Shown here piece after piece: positions 34,431 to 41,985 of a DNA stretch of 45,114 nt (position 1 is its first letter; each line of letters begins with the position of its first letter). The translations under genes and the position numbers were made by a program. The notes under the pieces were generated by a model, which saw only the letters and a list, made by a program, of their open reading frames with translations, was not told where the DNA came from and did not search any database. Origin of the DNA: Myxococcales bacterium (lineage in GTDB: Bacteria; Myxococcota_A; Polyangia; Palsa-1104; SHYY01); assembly GCA_009692555.1 (NCBI GenBank), contig SHYY01000023.1:1-45114 (forward strand), in the 5' to 3' direction.

Positions 34431-35366
34431 GTGCGCATCGCCTTCGCCTTCGCCGTCGCGTGCTCGGCCTGCACCACTTCCCTCGTAGGCGGCGACTCCG
34501 CCATCTCCCTCGACGAGGGGCGACTGCCCGATCTCGCCGCCCCCGCCGACGTCACCCGCGTGGGCGACGGCGTCCTCCCTGATCTCGCCCCACCGACGGA
34601 CCACGGGCCTCCGCCCGATCACGCCGACCTCGCCGTCCCCGCCGACCTCGCCAAGCCCGCCGACCTCGCCAAGCCCGCCGACCTCGCCAAGAGCGATGGC
34701 GCGGCGCAAAACCCGAAAGCGAAGGTGGCCTGCGGCAATCAGACCTGCGTCGCGCCCGCGAACATCTGCTGCCGCGCCAGCCCCTTCGGCGCCGGGGTCT
34801 GCATCCAGCCCGGCGACAAGTGCGCCGATCAGGCCTGGACCTGCGACGATCCCGGCGACTGCGCGCAGGGCGAGGTGTGCTGCACGGTGCAGAACCTCGG
34901 CAGCGCCTGCGTCCCGGCAGCCGAGTGCGCGATGAAGCAGGGCAAGCGGCTCTGCCAGATGATGGGCGACTGCGTTGGTCAAGAGATGTGCTGCGGCGTC
35001 GGCGCCTCGCCGAACTGGTACTGTGGCGCGATCTGCCCGATCTCGCGCCGCGCGCACAAGGAGGAGATTCACTACCTCGACGACACCGAGCGCCGCCACC
35101 TGTCGGAGGACCTCCTCCGCTTCCGCCTGAGCACCTGGCAGTACAAGGATCCCGTGCAGGGCGAGGGCCGCCGCCTTGGCTTCATCATCGACGACGTTGT
35201 CCCCAGCCCGTCGGTGGACGCGACCGGCGAGCGCGTCGACCTGTACGCCTACACCAGCATGGCGGTGGCGGCGCTCCAGGAGCAGGCGCGCCAGATCGAG
35301 GCGTTGAAGCAGGAGGTCAGGGCGCTGCGCCGCCAGGTCGGCCCACGGCGCACGCGCCGGCACTAA
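34431..35366 (+). CDS. Cys-rich lipoprotein with C-terminal S74 intramolecular chaperone domain
   Basis: A 311-residue protein. GTG at 34431 has AGGAGG 5 nt upstream. VACSAC is the lipobox (Cys14). The linker has ADLAKP repeats (about residues 30-85), and a Cys-rich region (about 98-200, e.g. CCRASPFGAGVC, GEVCCTVQNLG, EMCCGVG) follows. The last 107 residues look like the chaperone domain of endosialidases (peptidase S74): SRRAHKEEI puts Ser205 and Lys210 five residues apart as in the self-cleaving dyad, then LSTWQYKDP, GRRLGFIIDDV and a coiled-coil end (AVAALQEQARQIEALKQEV). In phage tail spikes this domain trimerises and then cleaves itself off. Here it should release a lipid-anchored trimer; that is inference. 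Confidence 0.75.
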   Translation: MRIAFAFAVACSACTTSLVGGDSAISLDEGRLPDLAAPADVTRVGDGVLPDLAPPTDHGPPPDHADLAVPADLAKPADLAKPADLAKSDGAAQNPKAKVACGNQTCVAPANICCRASPFGAGVCIQPGDKCADQAWTCDDPGDCAQGEVCCTVQNLGSACVPAAECAMKQGKRLCQMMGDCVGQEMCCGVGASPNWYCGAICPISRRAHKEEIHYLDDTERRHLSEDLLRFRLSTWQYKDPVQGEGRRLGFIIDDVVPSPSVDATGERVDLYAYTSMAVAALQEQARQIEALKQEVRALRRQVGPRRTRRH

Positions 35367-35386
35367 ATTAGCTCAGCCAGGGCAAC

Positions 35387-35416
35387 CGGAAACGAAAACG
35401 GAAACGGAAACGGAAG
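35387..35416. repeat. cggaaa-type hexamer array between genes
   Basis: Five units of the form CGGAAA, one varied to CGAAAA, lie 20 bp after the S74-domain lipoprotein. It is a non-coding member of the same simple-repeat family as 6852-6936, 12109-12126 and 25775-25792. Confidence 0.85.
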
Positions 35417-35422
35417 TCCTCT

Positions 35423-36586
35423 TCAGTCCCCGGGGAGCCAGGTGAGACTGTCGGCAAACCCGCGACGCTCCACCCGCGCGACGAGCGGCTCGACACCGGC
35501 CTGGTGGGCAAGCACGAAGCCCCGCCTGGCCCCGATGTCGTCGAGGCACCGGACCAGCTTGACCGCGGCGCCCGGGTCCCGGCCGCTGCCGGCCTTGACC
35601 TCGACGGCGAACGAGGCGGCGTCGCGCTCCAGCACCAGATCGGCCTCCAGCCCGGTGGCGGTGCGGAAAAAGGTCGCTCGCGTCGTCGGATGGCGCAGGC
35701 GCTCGCGCCGCAGCAGATCCTCGATCACGAAGGTCTCGAAGCTCGCCCCCCGGATCGGGTGACTGTCGAGGGCGGCGAGGGAGGCGATTCCGAGGAGGTG
35801 GTGCAGAAGGCCCGTGTCGCGGAGGTAGACCTTGGGCGCCTTGACCAGTCGTTTCCCGAGGTTGCGAAAGAATGGCGCGAGGCGACGGACGAGGAAGGTC
35901 TTCTCCAGCACGTCCACGTAGCGCTGCACCGTGTGGTAGCTGACTCCGAGTGATCCAGCGATCTGGGAGGCGTTGAAGAGCCCGCCCTGCTGATGGGCCA
36001 GCATCGTCAACAGACGTCGGAGCAGGAGGGGATCGGCGCCCACGCCCAGGTGCGGCAGATCGCGTTCGATGTAGGTGCGGAGATAGGCCTCCCACCACTC
36101 CCGAAAGTCGCCGTCGACGGCGTCGGGGAAGCCGCCGTGGAGCCAGAGGCGCGACCAGGGGCGACGGCGACGCCCGGTGGCGACCTCCGCGGCGACCAGC
36201 GGGTCAAGCTCCAGGACGCCGATCCGCCCGGCGAGCGACTCGGACACGCCGCGGATCAGCGCCGGCTGCACCGACCCCAGGAGGACGAAGCGCCCCCGGC
36301 GATGCCGATCCGCATCGATGATCCCGCGGAGCGCTGCGAACACCTCCGGAACCATCTGGACCTCGTCGAGGATCAGTCCCCTCTGCTCCCGCTCCGCGAT
36401 CTGGTAGGTCGGGTCCTCCGAGACCAGCGCTCGCAGCGAAGGCTCCTCAAGATCGCAGTAGGGCAGATCCGGCAGGGCCCGCCGCACCAGCGTCGTCTTG
36501 CCCACCTGGCGTGCGCCGATCACCACCACCGCCGGAAACTTGCGGAGCAGGGCGAGCAGCCGATCCGACGCGAGGCGAGACCACAT
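35423..36586 (-). CDS. AAA ATPase with DUF4143 C-terminal domain
   Basis: A 387-residue ATPase of the AAA_14/DUF4143 kind. IGARQVGKTTLVR is Walker A and LILDEVQMVPE is Walker B; VLLGSVQPALIRGVSESLAGRI gives sensor and Arg finger parts. The C-terminal DUF4143 part has a winged-helix-like core (NASQIAGSLGVSYHTVQRYVDVLEKTFLVRRL) and a nuclease-like PD-(D/E)xK segment (GLEADLVLERDAASFAVEVKAG). These proteins are common and of uncertain role, sometimes linked to toxin-like functions. ATG at 36586 is preferred because a promoter fits exactly 7 nt before it. The next start GTG at 36595 is possible. Confidence 0.88.
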   Translation of the reverse strand: MWSRLASDRLLALLRKFPAVVVIGARQVGKTTLVRRALPDLPYCDLEEPSLRALVSEDPTYQIAEREQRGLILDEVQMVPEVFAALRGIIDADRHRRGRFVLLGSVQPALIRGVSESLAGRIGVLELDPLVAAEVATGRRRRPWSRLWLHGGFPDAVDGDFREWWEAYLRTYIERDLPHLGVGADPLLLRRLLTMLAHQQGGLFNASQIAGSLGVSYHTVQRYVDVLEKTFLVRRLAPFFRNLGKRLVKAPKVYLRDTGLLHHLLGIASLAALDSHPIRGASFETFVIEDLLRRERLRHPTTRATFFRTATGLEADLVLERDAASFAVEVKAGSGRDPGAAVKLVRCLDDIGARRGFVLAHQAGVEPLVARVERRGFADSLTWLPGD

Positions 36587-36593
36587 GATCTGC

Positions 36594-36622
36594 ACTATAG
36601 AACCTTATCTTCTATTTTACAA
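36594..36622 (-). promoter_or_regulatory. candidate leaderless promoter of the AAA ATPase gene
   Basis: On the minus strand TTGTAA (36622-36617) and TATAGT (36599-36594) are 17 bp apart; the ATG at 36586 follows 7 bp after the -10 box. The AT-rich patch 36596-36625 stands out in this GC-rich window. No ribosome site is present. Confidence 0.6.
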
Positions 36623-36698
36623 CCCAATCGCGGCCCCCGGTCGAGGTTGGCGCAGGGATCGCCTTGCGCCGGCCCCCTTCCGGCGCGAGACTCGTGCG

Positions 36699-38363
36699 AT
36701 GCCGATGCCCCCCCTCGCACCGTCGCCGCGAGCCCGCGCGATCGTGGAGCGTTTCCGCGGCGAGCCGGCACCTGCGCTGGCGATCCTCCACGCGCTCCAG
36801 TCCGAGCGCGGCTACCTCGCCGAGGACGACCTCGCCACCGTCGCTGCCGAGCTGAAGATCCCGCCCGGCGATCTGTTCGGCGTGGTCACCTTCTACCACT
36901 TCTTCCGCACCGCCCCGCCTCCGGGCGGGAGCGCTCTCTACGCCTGCGCGGGCCCGGCGTGCCGGATGCGCGCGCAAGACGGCGCGGCGATCCCCGAGGG
37001 CTCGACGATCGCCTGCCCGGGCCGCTGCGACACGCCGATCGCCGCGCTCAGCGACGACCGCTCGATCACCCCCGCGCCGTCGCCCCCCTGCATCGCCACC
37101 GGCCACGAGCTGGTCCTCCTCACCAACGCGGCGCACGAAGATCAGCCCTCTCTCGTCGCTGCGCGCGGCCGCGGCGCATGGCGCGTCTGGGAGAAAGCCT
37201 CCCTTCGTGCCCCGGCGGAGATCATCGCCACGCTTTCCGCCAGCGGGCTCGCCGGACGCGGCGGCGCGGGCTTCCCGACGGGAGTGAAGTGGCAGGCGGT
37301 GCGCGACGCCGTCGGTGATCTCAAGTACGTGGTGGTCAACGCCGACGAGGGCGAGCCGATCACCTTCAAGGACCGGCCGATCCTGGAGCGCGATCCCCAC
37401 CTCCTCCTCGAAGGCATGCGGATCGCCGCCCACGCCGTCGGTGCGCGCCAGGGGATCATCTACCTCCGCTACGAATATCCCGAGGCGAAGGGGATCCTCG
37501 AAACCGCGATCGCCGAGGCGCGCGCAGCCGGACTCCTCGACGCGGAGTTCGACGTATGGGTCCGCGTCGGCGCGGGCGCCTACATCTGCGGCGAGGAGAC
37601 CTCCCTCCTCAACTCCCTCGAAGGAAAGCGCCCCTTCCCGCGCGACAAGCCGCCCTACCCGACCACCCACGGACTGTTCGGCCGCCCGACGCTGGTCAAC
37701 AACGTCGAGACCCTCGCCGCGGTCCCGCGGATCCTCGAGCGCGGCGCGGCCTTCTGGAAGGCGCACCAGCCGAAGCTCTACTCGATCGCCGGCGATATCC
37801 TGCGCCCCGGCAACTACGAGCTGCCTCTCGGCACCACGGTGGGCGCGCTGCTCGCAGCGGCGGGCGGCGTCACCGGCGGCGAATTGCAGTTCTTCACCCT
37901 CGGCGGCCTCTCGGGCGGGCTGCTCGGACGGGACGATCTCGACATGCCGCTCGACTTCGCGGCCCCCAAGGCGCGCGGCGCGATGCTCGGATCGGGCGGG
38001 ATCCTGGTCGGTAATTCCCGTCGCTGCCCGGTCGACATCGTGCGCGCCGCGTCCGACTTCTTCCGCGCCGAATCGTGCGGCAAGTGCTTCCCCTGCCGGA
38101 TCGGCACCGAGCGCGTCGTCGCCCGCCTCGATCGCCTCGCCGCCGGCCGGGCCGACCAGAACGACCTCGCCGAGATCCGGGCGATCGGCACGGTGATGAC
38201 GAAGACCTCCGCCTGCGGCCTTGGCATCGCCGCGCCGGCGATCGTCGACGGCCTGCTCACCCGCTTCCCGGCGGTGATCGAGTCCCACCTCGCCGGTCGC
38301 TGTGCAGTGTGCACCGCGGCACAACGCAGCGCAGAACGCAGTGCAAAAGAGGAGCGCGCCTGA
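36699..38363 (+). CDS. NAD-dependent formate dehydrogenase, fused NuoE/NuoF-like subunit
   Basis: A 554-residue fusion of two complex-I-like subunits that are separate (gamma and beta) in FdsGBA-type enzymes. Residues 1-150 resemble NuoE: CAGPAC and CPGRC bind a [2Fe-2S] cluster. The rest resembles NuoF: GRGGAGFPTGVKW (FMN), VNADEGEP, GAGAYICGEETSLLNSLEG (NADH site) and ESCGKCFPCRIG with a later SACGLG for a [4Fe-4S] cluster. It should pass electrons from the formate-oxidising subunit via iron-sulphur clusters to NAD+. The stop codon overlaps the start of the catalytic subunit (TGATG). Confidence 0.92.
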   Translation: MPMPPLAPSPRARAIVERFRGEPAPALAILHALQSERGYLAEDDLATVAAELKIPPGDLFGVVTFYHFFRTAPPPGGSALYACAGPACRMRAQDGAAIPEGSTIACPGRCDTPIAALSDDRSITPAPSPPCIATGHELVLLTNAAHEDQPSLVAARGRGAWRVWEKASLRAPAEIIATLSASGLAGRGGAGFPTGVKWQAVRDAVGDLKYVVVNADEGEPITFKDRPILERDPHLLLEGMRIAAHAVGARQGIIYLRYEYPEAKGILETAIAEARAAGLLDAEFDVWVRVGAGAYICGEETSLLNSLEGKRPFPRDKPPYPTTHGLFGRPTLVNNVETLAAVPRILERGAAFWKAHQPKLYSIAGDILRPGNYELPLGTTVGALLAAAGGVTGGELQFFTLGGLSGGLLGRDDLDMPLDFAAPKARGAMLGSGGILVGNSRRCPVDIVRAASDFFRAESCGKCFPCRIGTERVVARLDRLAAGRADQNDLAEIRAIGTVMTKTSACGLGIAAPAIVDGLLTRFPAVIESHLAGRCAVCTAAQRSAERSAKEERA

Positions 38364-41140
38364 TGGACGACCTCGGATCCTTCACCTTCGATGGCCAGAC
38401 AATCGGCTTCCGGAGCGGCGAGTCGGTGCTGGAGGCGGCGCGCCGCGCGGGGGAGTCGATCCCGTCGCTGTGCTTCGATCCACGCTTGAAGGCCTACGGC
38501 TCGTGCCGGGTGTGCGTGGTCAAGATCAACGGTCGCATCGGCGCCAGCTGCACCACCCCGTGCGCGCCCGGACTGACCGTCACCGTCGACGACGAGATCG
38601 CGTCGCTGCGCCGGACCCTGGTCGAATTGACCGGCTCCCTGCTCCCCGACGACCGCCTCAGCGGCTGCCCGCAGTGCCGCCTCGACGGGACCTGCGAGTT
38701 CCACCGCGTCGCCCGCGCCGTCGGTGCGGAGCCGGGCCGCTTCGCCGGTGCCGCGGGCGGCGTGGCGCACCCCGACGACAATCCCTTCCTCGGCCGGGAC
38801 TACTCGCGCTGCATCAACTGCTACCGCTGCGTCCGGATCTGCGACGAGATCGAGGGCGACAACGCGATCACCGCGCGGGGTCGCGGCTTCGAGTCGACCA
38901 TCGCCGCGTGGTTCGATCGCGGTCTCGAGCAGTCGTCGTGCGAGCTGTGCGGCCAGTGCATCCACACCTGCCCCACCGGCGCGCTCACCGACCGCAAGAT
39001 GGCAACCAAGATCGCCGAGGTGGAGAAGAAGACCCGCCTCCCGATCCTCGCCGAGGAGATCCAGCGCGTGGAGTCGGTGTGCCCCTACTGCGGCACCGGC
39101 TGCGGGATCACCTTGAACGCCGCGCGCGGGGAGCTGCTCGGCATTACCCCGGTAATGGACTCCCCCGCCGCCGACGGCGCGCTGTGCGTGAAGGGGCAGT
39201 ACGGCACCGACTTCATCGCCTCGCCCGACCGCCTGACGAAGCCGCTGATCCGCGACCGCGACCCTTCGACGGGGCTCAGGGCGGTCGGGGGAGGGTTCCG
39301 TGAAGCCTCCTGGGACGAGGCGCTCACCCTCGTCGCTGGCAGGCTCGCCGGGAACCTGCGCGATCACGGCCCCGATACCTTCGCGGCGTGGGCCTCGGCG
39401 CGCACCACCAGCGAGGCCAACTACCTCCTCATGAAGTTCACCCGCGGGGTGATCGGCACCAACAACATCGACAACTGCCAGCGAACCTGACACGCCCCCA
39501 CGGTCGCCGGTCTGGCGGCCATGTTCGGGATGGGCGGGATGTCGAACTCGATCCGCGAGCTCGAGGACGCTCCCTACATCTTCGCGATCGGCACCAACAC
39601 CACCGAGTCGCACCCGGTGATCGCGCTGCGGATCAAGAAGGCCGTCAAGAAGGGCGCCCGGCTGGTGGTGGCCGACCCCCGCCGGATCGATCTGGTGCAA
39701 TTCGCCGAGCGCTACCTGCCGATCAAGGTCGGCTCCGATCTGGCGCTCCTCTCGGCGATGGCGCAGGTGATCATCGAGGAGGGGCTGCAAAAGGAGAGCT
39801 TCCTCACGGCGCGCAGCGAGGGCTTCGCCGAGTACAGCGCCCACGTCGCTCTGCTCACCCCCGAATGGGCCGCGCCGATCTGCGGAATTGATCCCCCGAC
39901 GATCCGCGCGGTGGCGCGCGACTACGCCTCCGCCGAGCGCGCAGCCATCTGCTACACCCTCGGCATCACCGAGCACGCCTGCGGGGTCGCCAACGTCGAG
40001 GCGCTCGGCAATCTCGCGCTCCTCACCGGCAACCTCGGTCGCCGCGCGTCGGGGGTGAATCCCTTCCGCGGGCAGAACAACGTCCAGGGAACCGGCGACA
40101 TGGGCTGCATGCCCGAGTCGCTGCCGGGCTACCTGAAGGTCGCCAACCCCGACGACCGCGCCGCCGTCTCGCGGGTGTGGAACCTCCCGGTGAGCGCCGT
40201 CCCGGGGATGAAGAAGCCCGAGGTGGTCGAGGCCGCGCTCGGGTCGGTGCACGCGGCGGGAAAACGGGTCCACGCGATGTGGGTGGTCGGTGACAACACC
40301 GTCGTCGCCGACACCGATCCCGAGCGCACCACCGCCGCCTTTCGCGCCCTCGATTTCCTGGTCGTGCAGGACATCTTCCTCACCGAGACCGCCCGCCTCG
40401 CCGACGTGGTATTCCCCGCCGCGGCCTCGTTCGCCGAGGTCGACGGCACCTTCACCAACAGCGATCGCCACGTCCAGCGGGTGCGCAAGATCGTCGAGCC
40501 GCCGGGCGAGGCGCGGGCCGACTGGTGGATCATCCGCGAGGTCGCGCGCCGGATGGGCCACGACTGGACCTACGAAACCCCGTCGGAGATCTGGGACGAG
40601 GCCGCCTCGATCGCGCCGATCCTCCACGGCATCAATTACGCGCGCCTCGAGCACGAGCAGCTCGCCTGGCCCTGCCCCGACGTCAATCACCCCGGCACGC
40701 CGTTCCTCCACGAGGGCACCTTCAAGAGCGGGCGCGGCAAGTTCATGAGCGTCTCCTGGCAGCCGATTGTCGACGGCACCGACGAGGACTATCCGCTGGT
40801 CCTCACCACCGGCCGCCGCCTCTCGACCTACCACACCGGGACGCAGACGAGGCGCGCACGCCACTTCGATCGAATCCAGGCGCACGAGCAGGTCGAGGTG
40901 AACCCGGTGGACGCCGCCGCCCTCGATCTCACCGACGGCGCGATGGTCGAGATCGCATCGCGCCGCGGGGCGGTGCGGGCGGTCCTGAAGGTCACCGATC
41001 GCTCGCCGCGCGGCACGGTGTTCATGACCTTCCACTTCCCGGAGGAGACCCTCACCAACCTGCTCTCGTCGACGGCGCTCGATCCGCTGACGCTCACTCC
41101 CGAATTCAAGGCATGCGCGGTCCGCATCGGCCCGGCGTGA
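38363..41140 (+). CDS. fdhA: formate dehydrogenase catalytic subunit, selenocysteine-containing
   Basis: A 925-residue Mo/W-bis-PGD enzyme oxidising formate to CO2. The N-terminus carries a [2Fe-2S] ferredoxin domain (C37, C48, C51 and C63/C67), CPQCRLDGTC with an H ligand near 115, two [4Fe-4S] motifs (CINCYRC, CELCGQC) and CPYCGTGCG of the catalytic domain. TGA at 39488-39490 (residue 376) lies in NNIDNCQRT-TGA-HAPTVAGL, the exact site of Sec in FdhF-type enzymes, followed by the invariant His. A SECIS hairpin (39502-39520) lies just downstream. A gene caller would split it into 38363-39490 and 39521-41140. FdhD, Sec and cofactor genes are not in the window. Confidence 0.96.
39502..39520 (+). 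promoter_or_regulatory. bacterial SECIS element in fdhA
   Basis: GGTCGCC and GGCGGCC pair as a 7 bp stem (one G-U) with apical loop GGTCT. There are 18 nt between UGA and the loop, the same spacing and loop sequence as in E. coli fdhF. SelB should bind here and bring Sec-tRNA to the UGA. Confidence 0.9.
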
Positions 41141-41985
41141 GCAGCCCGCAGCAAGCCGTCCTCTTCGATCTCGATGGCACGCTGGTCGACACCCTCGACG
41201 ACCTCACCGACGCTGCCAATCACGTCCTTCGCACCCTCTCCCAACGATCCTCTCGGCCTTCGGCCTCCCCATCCTTCGGTGGGGCCCCAGCATCTCGGCC
41301 TTCGGCCTCCCCATCCTTCGGTGGGGCCCCAGCATCTCGGCCTTCGGCCTCCCCATCCTTCGGTGGGGCCCCCGCACGCACCCGCGACGAGGTGCGATCG
41401 TTCATCGGCGACGGCGTACGCAACCTCGTCACGCGCGTCCTCGGGCCTCCCGGTCCTTCCGACCCGGCGCTGCTCGATCGCGCGGTCGCCGAATTCCGCC
41501 GCCACTACGGCGCCCACCTGTTCGACCGAACCGCGCCCTACCCCGGGATCGTCGCGCTCCTCGACGGGCTGGCCACCCGCAACATCCCCGTCGCCGTCCT
41601 GAGCAACAAGATGGACCAGGCCACCCGCGCGATCGTGGACCGCTTCTTCCCCGGCCGCTTCGCCGCGGTCGTCGGCGAGCGCGACGGCGTCCCGCGCAAG
41701 CCCGATCCCACCGCCGCGCTCGCGCTGGCCGCCCGCCTCGGCGTCCCCCCCGCGCGCTGCTTTCTCGTCGGGGATGGCGCGGCGGACATGGAGGCGGCGG
41801 TGCGCGCCGGGATGATGCCGATCGGGGTGACCTGGGGGTTCCGGGGGGCCGAGGAGCTCCGCGAGCACGGCGCCAGCGCGATCATCGATCGCCCGGACGA
41901 CGTGCTCGGGATCCTCGACGCGAGCGCTGTTGCGCTCCAAGCTTGCTGCACGTCGGCTATTGCCGACGCTACTTCATCTGATTGA
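41137..41985 (+). CDS. gph: HAD hydrolase, phosphoglycolate phosphatase-like
   Basis: A 282-residue HAD phosphatase. [13 protein letters not shown] is motif I with the nucleophile Asp and the acid/base Asp, AVLSNK is motif [11 protein letters not shown] motif III and [16 protein letters not shown] motif IV. The closest match is phosphoglycolate phosphatase (2-phosphoglycolate to glycolate). Residues 39-80 carry three in-frame copies of a 14-residue repeat ([14 protein letters not shown]) inside the cap domain. The start GTG overlaps the fdhA stop by four bases, so it is cotranscribed with the formate dehydrogenase. The C-terminal 15 residues ([17 protein letters not shown]) look like read-through of non-coding DNA. 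It overlaps the convergent lipoprotein gene by 17 bp. Confidence 0.85.
   Translation: MSSPQQAVLFDLDGTLVDTLDDLTDAANHVLRTLSQRSSRPSASPSFGGAPASRPSASPSFGGAPASRPSASPSFGGAPARTRDEVRSFIGDGVRNLVTRVLGPPGPSDPALLDRAVAEFRRHYGAHLFDRTAPYPGIVALLDGLATRNIPVAVLSNKMDQATRAIVDRFFPGRFAAVVGERDGVPRKPDPTAALALAARLGVPPARCFLVGDGAADMEAAVRAGMMPIGVTWGFRGAEELREHGASAIIDRPDDVLGILDASAVALQACCTSAIADATSSD
41251..41376. repeat. 42-bp minisatellite, three units, inside the HAD gene
   Basis: Three units of 42 bp, each with GGCCTTCGGCC and a CCCCA...TGGGG inverted repeat, are nearly identical (the last has CCCC-G instead of CCCA-G near its end). The unit is a multiple of three, so copy-number changes keep the frame. It encodes 14 residues per unit. 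Confidence 0.92.
41951..41968. terminator. hairpin at convergent gene ends
   Basis: CGTCGGC and GCCGACG form a 7 bp stem with a TATT loop between the end of the HAD gene and the end of the lipoprotein gene. The last base pairs with the base next to the lipoprotein stop (41969-41971). It may end transcription in both directions; there is no U tract. Confidence 0.4.

Noticed and set aside
38363-39490. Two separate genes or a pseudogene for the formate dehydrogenase catalytic subunit
   Set aside because: The UGA sits at the conserved Sec site with a canonical SECIS hairpin, and the frame continues without a shift on both sides.
41251-41376. Three 42-bp repeats as a CRISPR-like array
   Set aside because: The units are contiguous with no spacers and lie within an open coding frame; no cas gene is in the window.
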